This document shows, one piece after another, positions 55,131-64,000 of a DNA stretch of 64,000 nucleotides. Below the pieces are notes generated by a model. The model searched no databases. It was not told the origin of the DNA and was given only the letters and a program-made list of their open reading frames with translations. The stretch spans positions 1 to 64,000 of the forward strand of contig JABSTR010003205.1 of NCBI GenBank assembly GCA_013339765.2. Direction: 5' to 3'. This stretch comes from Haemaphysalis longicornis. Lineage: Eukaryota; Arthropoda; Arachnida; Ixodida; Ixodidae. Every line of letters begins with the position of its first letter. The first letter of the stretch is position 1. A program made the translations under genes and the position numbers.

Positions 55131-57619
55131 TCTGATGCAGACGGAACTTCCATGTGTCAATATTTCGACGCGCTTTAAGGATTCCCAGCTGGTTCTAAAT
55201 TGCTCTGCAAACGCACCAATATTTTTTTACAAGTGTGTCTCTAAAGGAAAACAAAAAAAAGCGAAAGCCCGCCACTGTGTTTTAAATTTATTCCGCGCCG
55301 AGATCTTACACGAATAATTTCGGCTTTTTTTTTTTTGTGGCCTTAAGTCAGTAAATAAGCAAAATACCAAAAGGTAGATCTTGCTCTAGATATTCCTTAC
55401 TTTGTCCAACCTTTTTTTGAGAGCATCTAAACGCCTCATCACGGCGTGGTGCCTGGTACAATAGTCAGTTTTTTTTTTTTTTTATGATGCGCAACGCGGA
55501 AAACTTCGGCATTTTTTTTTAACATATTCAAATAAACGATAATAAATATATCAGAAAAGATGTTACGTTGTGGCACTTACTTTCTCATTTTGCTCATAAC
55601 GTACCCCGCGAACTTGCAGGCGCTATGTGTATTCCGTCTTAGATAAAACGCAGCGCTAAAGAAGTAGATGACACATGCAGAAAGGCAGGCCCGTCCCGCA
55701 CTGTTCCCATTTGGCCAGCGCTCAGACTTCGCGCTTGTCGGGCTGTTTTGTCTCTTTCGGAGCTGCTTTTTGCTTTGCCTTCACTGATACACTAGCTAGT
55801 CTAACTCGCTACTCTACTGTTACTGCTACCGGATCCGGAGGGGGAGCAGTGCTCGTCGACAATTGCAGAGCGTCTTCCCAGAAGAGTTACATCTCGTGCT
55901 TTCACGCGTCCAATCACCCTTTCAGTTTGTAATCGCATAATAAGCTATAAGGTTCTGCACTGTAGTGGAAGAAATGAGGGTGGTCATCAGGCAGAACGGA
56001 GACGTATCGTGGTGACGCACACAATAGTAATACCTCTCTCAAAACGAATTCCAGTGATCAGAGTAATATTGAGTGACTGGGCATTCACTAAAGCTCACTT
56101 TTCACAAACATTTGGCTCCATCCTAGAGAAGGTGACTGCCAACAAATCATCCTAGGTGGCCAAACAATCGAATTTATTGGTGGCATTCAACGTGGCTACT
56201 GTGGGAGTTTTTCTTATGCGACAACGTCTGAAAAACGTGTACCACTGGCACATCGAAACCGTCATTGGCTGGTGTATGACTCGCCGGTATGCAGGCCTAA
56301 CTCCAGGGGTTTGGCGTTGAGGGAGGTGCGTGATTCCAGAGATAGGATAGCGATTGCAGCAGCAACAACACGAAGGAAGCGGGAGAAAGTATATCCTAAA
56401 GACATTCAAAGACTTCGTGGTTGCTTTAAGTATCATCTAAAACAAAATAAGAGCTGGGACAAAATCTGCTTTCCTTAATAGCTGGCTTAATCGCTTGCTT
56501 TTGTCTATACAATTATACAACTTTTATTGGGAAAAACGTAGTATTTTGAATGCGCTATAACTGTGTTTAGTTTTTATGGTTGCTTTAAACTACAAAACAT
56601 TTTTTTTTCGCACTTTACAAGTAATTTAAATCACCGAAAACCGGTTCGGATTATGATTTAGCCGAACCGAAACTGAACCGGAACAAAATAAATTCACCCG
56701 AAACGTAACCGAAACGGTATTTTTTTCGGTTCGACACGCCGTTTTAAATACCCTGAGTCCTGCCCATGGCGTTTTCTATTATCAGAAGAAAACTTACGCG
56801 TATCAAGAGGTCTGGTGCATGCTTCCTTGAAACTCACAGCAAGCGTGAGAGCGGTGAACAGTACAGTGACAGCGCGTGTTCGCCTCGTTTTCGTCGGCGC
56901 CATTCGAATGCGAAACACGACTCCTCTTACGCGTAGTCCCAAGCGCCCTTTCAAAACGTGCAGTGGAAACCCGGTTCCGAGCGTTTCCAGGCCGCGTCTT
57001 GCGTCGCCACGCGGATAACCGTCCATACCTGCCTGAGTCAACGCAGCCTCGTCTCGGACTCGATGTAAATCCACTATTGTTCCAGCTGGCTGTCGAGTGT
57101 GCGCAAGGTTACCGCACATGGCCGGCCCCAATTCCTAGTATCGCCCCGAGGCGGGCGTAAGATGGCAAAAGTAAAAAAAAATCAACAATCTAATTCGGAA
57201 AAGTTAAAAACCCGTTACAGGCTTCATCATTGGAGGAGAACGACTAATTCATTCTTCTAACGGCTACGAAAAGGTCTTCAGGATTGTAAGATATTCATAG
57301 CTTGCGCCTATCCATATAACGTGCATCTGGTGCGCGCAAGGGTCAGTTCAGGCAGCGCCCAGTCGAGTTCACAGTAGAAGAATATAGTTCACAATAAAAG
57401 AGAAGAACGCAATAGAATAGTCGAGTTCACTTGAACGGCTTTGTGTGCCTTGCTGTTAAGAACCCGAGGGACACTACATTAAAGCTGAGCAATTAAGAGC
57501 TTCTTCTTCATGATATTTTATTCCGAATGCAGACGATGTCTTCTTTATACATGAATTATGGCTTACCATAGGCTGCCGGAAGTGCAGGATGTTAAGAACC
57601 TTGCGTGAAATAAAGTTTT

Positions 57620-57656
57620 GTAACTCTCTTTGACGGACTCCGTCAAAGAGAGTTAC
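57620..57656. repeat. Perfect 37-nt palindrome
   Basis: GTAACTCTCTTTGACGGA and its exact complement are separated by a single C. AATAAAG lies just to the left. Confidence 0.8.
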
Positions 57657-57934
57657 TTGCTCTTGTGACATCCTGTACATAGGCTCTATGTAAGGATCAC
57701 AGGATATTTATTAATAGGACCGACTACACTGGACTCTTTGAACGAGGTCTGGTGGTAGCGGGCTTGTAAAAACGACCTCGAAGTGGTAATCTGAAAGGTA
57801 ACAAGGTTCCTGTATTGACTTTTTTCTAGAGACTATGTTATAACTGTGAAATCTAAGGCAGCTTCTACTGGAGCATGCTGACTTCTTTACTCACCTTGCG
57901 ACCAAAGGCGTTGCACGTAATTCTATTGGGCGTT

Positions 57935-58180
57935 GAGTAGGAGGAGGAGGAATAAACTTTTATTGAAGCCCAATCCCACTCCGTGTGTGGAGGCAGACCA
58001 GTGGGGAGACTTAGTACAGGAGTCCCTGGCTCTGGCTGGCAGTCCGGGCCCGTCTCACCAGGTTAAGCTGGGAGCCGGGTTCAGCGCTGGACAGCTGCGC
58101 CGCCCACTGTGAAGTGGAAGGGTTGGGATTGGGAGGGAGGTCGGGTGTGTGGGAGCATTCCTCATACTATGTGATAAAGT
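57935..58180 (-). mobile_element. 3' end of a non-LTR retrotransposon with GGA tail (antisense)
   Basis: On the - strand the sequence reads STSQWAAQLSSAEPGSQLNL, then VRRARTASQSQGLLY and a stop. That is the standard C-terminus of an RNase-H-type tick element (W-x-A-x-L-S-S...Q...V-x-R-A). AATAAAAG follows, and then repeated CTCC, seen as AGGAGGAGG at 57937-57950 on the + strand. It is a 5'-truncated copy. Confidence 0.6.
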
Positions 58181-58380
58181 GTACCCCTTTCGGGACAAAA
58201 CTTGCACTGTGGTGAGTGAGAGGTGGGGAAGATCAAATGCCAGAGTAAGCCCCCATTACGCGACGGGGGCGGTGGGAGTTGAGTGGCGGGTTCAGCTTAC
58301 CTCGACGCGTCCGAGTTTATATGAACCCTGTCCAAAGAATCGAGGTGAGGGGAGCGGCGGTGTTCACGGAAAAGGGGCTA

Positions 58381-58938
58381 CCGTATTTTCACGATTCTAA
58401 CGCGCACCCTCTTTTGCTAAATGTAGCTTAATTTTGTGTGCGCGTTACAATAGGGCTCAAAACCGAAAACAGGTTCCAAATCGGCCAGCATACATTGCCA
58501 TAGGCACGAGGTCCCTCCCAAACTCCAACTCAATCCAAATAAAACAATCCGTCAATATCACGTGAGTGAATTTCGGCGCACTCATTCCTGAATGACATAA
58601 CTTGGTCAGCTGTTACACATTTTTCTACCATTGCTATTAGCCCGTCACACGTAGAATTATGAAGGTCAAGACACCTGAAATCGCAAACAGCTTCAATGTT
58701 TCTCACCATAATTGTATGCTCTGCGCAGGAGCTGGATAAGCAAGTTTACGAAGCACAATTTATTTTTGGCTACCACAGTTGCACGCGCAAAATAAAATCT
58801 CCCTTCTTCTAGGTAAGTAGTGTCATGCACTTTACATCTGCGCGGTAAAGCCGGCCGTCCAATTATGTTTTCGGATTTTCCTGCGTGAACCCACCCGCGC
58901 GGTACAATCGGTGGCGCGTTATAATCATGCAAATACGG
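58381..58938. mobile_element. 558-bp inverted-repeat DNA transposon derivative (TA-flanked)
   Basis: The left end CCGTATTTTCACGATTCTAA followed by CGCGCACC is matched at the right end by GGTGGCGCGTTATAATCATG with CAAATACGG, giving imperfect 28-30 bp terminal inverted repeats. TA flanks both sides (58379-58380 and 58939-58940), as in Tc1/mariner/pogo-type insertions. The interior has no intact transposase, so it is non-autonomous. Confidence 0.65.
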
Positions 58939-58940
58939 TA

Positions 58941-61389
58941 TCCAGCTCCCCACCGCCCGCCGACTCAGCCCGACGAGCGCGTCAACCCACCCCCTGCCTG
59001 CGAGTCGACCGGACTCGCCCCGACGGCTTTTCGACTCACCGCGTCCGCTTATACATGGGGGTGTCGAGTCTAAAAAACCTGTTTATTTCGACTCAACGCG
59101 CCCTCGTCGGGTCAATGTAAACGGGGCTATTTACACTGACCCGACACTGAGCTTCGATATCGGTTGAAATTGTTGGCCCGTCCACCCGCCAGACTATTAG
59201 CCTGTGAAGCCAATACACTGCACAAACGCGGGGCAACAAAGCCGCAAAGGCCAGAACCCGGATATATATATATTCTAAGAAAACTGCGCCTGTCTCTCAC
59301 GAAGCCATGTTCATTCTCCGAGCTGGGGCTCCCCGCTTCTTCTGCCTCTCGCAGTCGGTGGCTGTCCTCTTTAGTATTGTAGTAAATTGACCACTGGCAG
59401 AACTTCATGTGCCATGATTAAGATGAACACTAGTGCTCTCTTGTAACGTCCACAATGCAAAACCCTCCGCTTAAGACGAATTTCTGGTAATACAAATTTT
59501 CACCGTCCCCTCGAGTTTACCTTAATGTATATATATGTATACAATGTATACAGAAATAAGGGTTTGGCAGTCGAGAAAACCTCGGAAAGCAAAGGGGAGG
59601 ATGTGTAGATCATTGAAACAGATTAAGAATTTGGAAAGAAAGAAAGAAAGTGAAGAAAAATGTATACATATATACAATGTATATACATATATACGCTAAC
59701 CTGCTCCCCGTACTGTCGTCCGCTGTGCATTCTGTGCAGCTACAGCAATCACTAAGTGGGCCCAGATGGGACCTTGCTTGTTGTCTTTATCGTATGTGAA
59801 TGAGACTTAGCATAGGTTGCTCCCTTTGTTTTTTGTTTGTTTGTTTGTTTGTTTTTTGGGGGGGGGGAGAGGAGGAAAGGGCGCTTTTCAGGCTTGAGAC
59901 ACGTGCAGAATTCTTGTGGTCAGCCCTCCAAGTGCTTCCGCACTATAACAGTACCCTGTCCTTGCCAATCCCTGAGAAAGAATGCGCCATTCTTCAGTGC
60001 ACACACAGGCTTCACTCAACAGCGGGCACAATTTTACAAAGTGGGGCACCTAGTGCTCCCGCATAAACATAGTGCAGGTGCAAACATTATCTGTTCTGTA
60101 GTCCTCTAAATATCTTGGCTGTGACCCTCATAAGGCAAAAGCTGCGCCACCAAGGGCTACTGCTGAGCATTTTTAAATGAAACTTGCTCCAAGATCAGAC
60201 CAAGCTACACCGAGTTGTGCACAACTTCAAAAAGGTCTCCTCCAGATGAAATCTTCCAACTGTGTTTTTGAGTACCTTTAAGTGTGCCATGCTTTGTACA
60301 ACAACAACACGAGGAAAGATGCAAATATTTGGGGCAAAGAAGCATGCTAAGCCCCCTTGTTAGATGTGCGATGAGACACCTCTGACTTGACGTGAAGCTT
60401 ACATCGGCCCAAACCACCTTATCCATCAGTGACCACTTGAAAATGTGCACTTCGGTAGAAAATTACACAGGCCATTTGAGTGCAAAGGTTGTATTCGTAC
60501 GCCTCAGTTGATAAAAAGAAATATGACTTAACAAAACTTGTTGAGCTAGTTGGTTCATGCTTATTGGATTAATAAAAGCGGCGCCTAAGCAGACGAAAAC
60601 GAAGTAGAAACATACGTACGTGCATGTTTCTACTTTGTCTTCGTCTACTTAGCGCCCGCTTTTATTATTTCCGATAAAAGAAAAATAGTGGAAGAAAGCA
60701 GGGATGTAAGGGCACATAAAGTAGCAAACTTTTTGTATCAAATGAAACAATTTGTGTGAGTGAGCCCCCCTCTTTATCGATCTGCGCCAAGGAATGCGCT
60801 CTTGCCAAATGTCTGTGACCTTTTCTTTATGCTTCTCTTATCCTGATCGATATACCCTAAATAAATAAGTTGCAAGTAGTGCCCGTCCTGTCAGTTCAAT
60901 GGCCTCGTGGTCTTCGCGCCAAGAATTGATGCAAGTACCAACGCAGCTCCTGGACGAGTGGTTGAAGGGTAAAAGTGGCTATGGTGCAGCTGTTCCACTA
61001 GTAGAAAACAGAAAATTCCAGTGATTGGGTATAAAAACAGATTTTCAGCCAAAGGCCAAAGTGGGTATAAAACAGCACATCACCCTATTCTAACGCCCAA
61101 TGCAAGCACAAGACAGTGCGGCACTTTTCTGCTGTATATGTGGCAGTTACCTGGAATGCAGTCTTTGTTGCCTGCCTTGCTGACATAAATATAAGCGAAG
61201 CAGACATTATGGTGGGTAGCACAGGCCACAGCTGCAACTAGAGCTTCTATGTACAGTTAAAAAGCATTGTGCGTTTCGTTGTTTAACCCTTCGCACAAAC
61301 TCGTCTTTGTCTACATTGTTCTACTTTTATTCCGATGCCGTTGTGCATCTGTTTATTGATTCGGCCGCTTGTGCCTTCAGCTTCAGATT
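58941..61389. other. No gene recognised
   Basis: Repeats of GACTC/CGCGTC-type words at 58960-59150, TATATAC patches at 59525-59560 and 59655-59695, a GTTT tract then about 10 G at 59831-59867, and foldback hairpin 3. Confidence 0.5.
60541..60666 (-). repeat. Foldback hairpin 3 with ACCAACTAGCTC tag
   Basis: The arms 60571-60616 and 60621-60666 pair over about 46 bp with few mismatches. The - strand continues GCATGAACCAACTAGCTCAA (60541-60560), the same tag as in the other two. Confidence 0.75.
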
Positions 61390-61841
61390 ATGGCAAGTGT
61401 CAAGAAGCCTCGAAAGGAAAGCACGTGTTTTGTTCCGCTATGCACTAGAGGGTGCCGTTCTAACAGGGAAAATATGTCGCTCTTTAAAGCATCGACTGAC
61501 CCTTCACGGTTGTCAGAGTAGGAGAAGCGGATCAAGAGAGCGGACAGGAAGCTGACGCCAAATGCGGCAGTATGCGAAAAGCACTTTGACGATAACTGCC
61601 TTGAGCGTTCGTTCAAGATAACAGTGAACGGGCGTTGTGAACGAGATCCCTTGCGACAAACTGCGCCTAAGCCGGATGCTGTCCCTATACAGTATTCGAG
61701 GGATACCCGATGCACCTCATAACGAAGGTTGTATCGAAAAGAAAGGTCAGAGACCTTTGTAAGCAGGAGCCGGTTGCGAAACGGCGCAGGGTGACCACCG
61801 AGACGCTGAACGAGGAGACGACAAAACGTGGCCGCACCTGA
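61390..61841 (+). pseudogene. THAP-domain zinc-finger gene, disrupted
   Basis: From ATG at 61390 the reading is MASVKKPRKE, then CFVPLC, SLFKASTDPSRLSE, a TAG stop, then EKRIKRADRKL and VCEKHFDD. This is a THAP domain (C2CH zinc finger): CxxxxC near residue 13, and CEKHF supplying the last Cys and His. The in-frame TAG lies where this family normally has a conserved tryptophan, one base from TGG. The first frame ends at TAA 61720-61722. A different frame then continues FEGYPMHLITK to TGA at 61841, including a basic KRKV...KRRR tract, so there is also a frameshift near 61685-61690. THAP domains occur in host regulators and in P-element-type transposases. No transposase core follows, so this is a decayed copy or a broken single exon. 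Confidence 0.7.
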
Positions 61842-62572
61842 AGAAACCACAGAAGCTTCGATCATCCCGAACCCCTAGGAGAAAATTAGGTCGTCATCCT
61901 TTTGATTCCTGGATGAAGCTCGCAACAGCACCAGCTGACACGTGAACTTACGCGAGATGTAAACACCCAGGCGAACGACTTCTCCCATATTTTTATTGAG
62001 AAATGGTACTTATCATTTCTACATGTTTAACTGCCGTTGTATGGTGGAATAAACTATGAAATGTTGTTGAATTGTATTTATTATTTATCAGCCAGGCGCA
62101 ATGATTAGGATCCATACAAAATGCAGTCCGTTTTATCTGCCGAAGATATGACCGCGATTTTTTCGGCTACGTCCAACTTAGCAACTTTGGGTTTAACTCC
62201 GTTATCGGCTCGGCGCCATTCAGAATGCTTAAAATCCCTGTACACATTGATTAATTCACCGCGCTTGCCCTCGCTTCACAGGTATCTACAGTTTGCCACA
62301 CCACCCTCTGTTCGCACCAGAAGCCAACATGCGCTAAATATTACTCCATTCACCCCAAAACTGATTTATTAAATATAGTTTTTTTTTCCTTTGACTATTG
62401 AGCTCTGGAACTCGCTACCCGGTGATACTCGCGGGCTCCCTTTAGATCAATCTCTGAGTTCAATATCAAATGCGTGTTAAGTCGAGATTTCTTTGTTCTT
62501 TTGCTTTCTTTGGTCTCGCCTTTGTTCATTCTGTATCTTAAGTAGTTTTGTGAACCAGACAATCTGTGCCAT

Positions 62573-62656
62573 GCGCTCGTGTTTTAGATGCGAATCTCAT
62601 TCACTCGCCTTGTCCCTCCATACGGCGTTGTCCGTCCACACCCCTCCCCCTACACT
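62573..62656 (-). repeat. Inverted copy of the right flank of the 39.6-kb repeat
   Basis: GTTTTAGATGCGAATCTCAT, TCACTCGCCTTGTCCCTCCA and TACGGCGTTGTCCGTCCACA are the reverse complement of 39891-39957 with few changes. No CCAAT tract is present. Confidence 0.6.
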
Positions 62657-62670
62657 GTAAAAAAATAATA

Positions 62671-62810
62671 GCGGCGCCAGCTTTCGATCCCACGACCCTG
62701 TGGGCGGAACGCGAGGTACATAGTGCTCTTCCCACTGCGCCACAAAACCGGGACAGAATCAAATGCTACGAACGCGCCTTATATCCTTGACTCATTCAAA
62801 CTACGTCAAG
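62671..62810 (-). mobile_element. tRNA-derived SINE, third family (copy 2)
   Basis: On the - strand, TGGCGCAGTGGGAAGAGCAC followed by TATGTACCTCGCGTTCCGCC and a GGGATCGAAAG B box. CTACGAACGCGCCTTATATC (62766-62785) is shared with the copy at 19.59 kb. Confidence 0.6.
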
Positions 62811-62839
62811 ATGCTACGTCAAGTGTGACACGTCTCTCT

Positions 62840-63960
62840 TCGGCTTTTCGGTGCTTTGGTCGCGTTTCCCGGGTTTCAACCTTGGACCTATTGCCAACAG
62901 TGCTGTTTCTTGACAAAGGACCTCTGGCACCTCAACGACCCGTCAGTAACGACGCCCGAGGCGCTCATGTAGGCCCCGGGCCAACGGAGCATCATCGTCG
63001 CCGAGTAGGCCTAGCGTCCGCCGGCAACGCTGGCATTAGACCTAGGCGCGCCGCGGTTGCTATAGCAACGCCTGCGCTACGCTCGCTGTGCATGGATGCG
63101 ACGCTGCAACGCCACAGTATGAACGCTGAACTTGAAGCGACTCCTGCTGCCCCGGATCCAATGGAGGACGAGCCCATTGCGGCAACGGCTAATGGTGGTT
63201 CGACTAACACCAAGAAGCGGACATGTGATAAACCATCGGACTCGCCTGCTACACCGACTCAGGATACTTTTGCGCATAAACGTGGCCGTGCATCTGAAGT
63301 GCATACGGTGACCCCCGGGCTATCTCCGCTATACAAAGTGGCGATAAAACCACGGGAGTGCTTCAATGTGACGACGCTGCCGAACCGTGTCCCCCAAGCC
63401 ACATTGGATTCCTGTTTCCAAACCACGGGGTTCCAGGGCTTCGCGATTCACCGGCCCACTAACAGCGTCTCCGTGTGGGTGCGTTCGCTCAATGATGTCG
63501 AGCGTCTCCATGGCCTGAAGGAAATTCCTCTACCTGGTCGCACCGCACTGCCCGTTCAAGCGTACCTGATTTCGGGGTCAGATCTCCGCAGTATGTAGTT
63601 TCCGGCGTTGACCCAGACGAGTCCCTGCACAGGTTTCTTGCGGCAACACTTACGTGCACTAATCACAAGATCTTGCAAGCCCCGGTACATGGGTCGCAGC
63701 CGAACATGCCTTGTCACCCTTCAGCACCCGACGTCTCCGCCAGCGCGCATTACATATTATGGCTGCATACTGCAATTCCGCCCTTACAAGTCAGGCGTAA
63801 TATATTGCTACAGGTGCTTTCGGCCTGGCCATATGCGTACCTCCTGCCCTCAACCTGAAGACACCGCCGAGAAGTCCCAAGAAACTGCCAAATATAAATG
63901 TGGAGCCTGAAAAAGGATGACCACGACGTCGCATCCAAGGTCTGCCCCGTTAAGCGCAAA
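62840..63960 (+). mobile_element. Non-LTR retrotransposon 5' part: leader and broken ORF1
   Basis: A GC-rich leader precedes an ORF1-like frame that loses phase twice and ends where another element begins. The coding part is described separately. The segment stops at about 63960, where an antisense element end with a GGA tail starts, so it was cut by that insertion. Confidence 0.6.
63092..63910 (+). pseudogene. ORF1 (gag-like, CCHC) of a non-LTR retrotransposon, frameshifted
   Basis: From ATG at 63092 the frame reads MDATLQRHSMNAEL, a charged low-complexity region (TKKRTCDKPSD), then YKVAIKPRECFNVTTLPN and FQGFAIHRPTNSVSVWVRS, ending at TAG 63596-63598. The next frame continues YVVSGVDPDESLHRF. 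A third continues YMGRSRTCLVTLQHP, then YKSGVIYCYRCFRPGHMRTS and CPQPED. The CCHC knuckle is CYRCFRPGHMRTSC. These blocks are typical of gag-like ORF1 proteins of tick non-LTR elements. Two frameshifts within about 100 nt make the copy inactive. An upstream Met of the same open frame (62723) lies in unrelated SINE sequence and is not used. Confidence 0.65.
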
Positions 63961-64000
63961 GGAGGAGGAGGAAAATGACTTTATTGATATCAATCCGGCA
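63961..64000 (-). mobile_element. 3' terminus of another retroelement with GGA tail (enters window edge)
   Basis: AGGAGGAGGAGGAAAATGAC followed by TTTATTG gives AATAAAGTCATTTTCCTCC on the - strand, the same layout as the element end at 57937-57964. The rest lies beyond the window. Confidence 0.45.

Overview
The window looks like nuclear DNA of an arthropod, most probably a metastriate hard tick. The grounds are short exons split by introns of many kilobases, very dense interspersed repeats, and several copies of a tRNA-derived SINE whose body matches my memory of the tick Ruka-type SINE. Species cannot be named from sequence alone. There is no sign of bacterial gene organisation, and no CRISPR array or rRNA gene was seen.

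Only two host genes are supported. (1) On the + strand, a cyclase/kynurenine-formamidase-family protein has a signal-peptide exon at 9804-9991 and a second coding exon at 26563-27170. The splice phases agree, but exon 2 carries three frame disruptions and an altered metal-binding motif. (2) On the - strand, three phase-1 exons (37861-37941, 37604-37714, 32652-32734) join into the C-terminal part of a small, glycine-rich, probably secreted peptide precursor with a dibasic RHKR site. Its 5' exon was not found. A broken THAP-domain gene lies at 61390-61841.

Most of the rest is mobile DNA. The largest element is a complete-looking non-LTR retrotransposon (about 45935-52466). Its two long open reading frames overlap by ATGA: ORF1 has three zinc knuckles and an SR-rich tract, and ORF2 has endonuclease, RT, RNase H and a CCHC finger. 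It is flanked by TC microsatellites. A non-autonomous BEL/Pao-like LTR element (6078-8276, - strand) has a gag-like frame, a primer-binding site and a 5-bp target duplication. Decayed pieces of at least four other non-LTR lineages are scattered through the window: RTE at 29.5-30.2 and 53.4-53.6 kb; an RT lineage at 39.1-40.8 kb; RNase-H-type 3' ends at 21.2, 33.2, 34.2 and 57.9 kb; and a gag-like ORF1 at 62.8-63.96 kb.

Short repeats are also informative. They include at least three tRNA-derived SINE families, a repeat related to initiator tRNA-Met, and a 558-bp TA-flanked inverted-repeat element. A further repeat carries CCAAT arrays with NRF-1-like palindromes. Three long foldback hairpins share one flanking tag, and a 15-copy tandem array lies at 14.87-16.44 kb. 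No convincing new multi-gene system is present; the most unusual signals are the promoter-motif repeat, the foldback family, the microsatellite-flanked retrotransposon and the altered cyclase.
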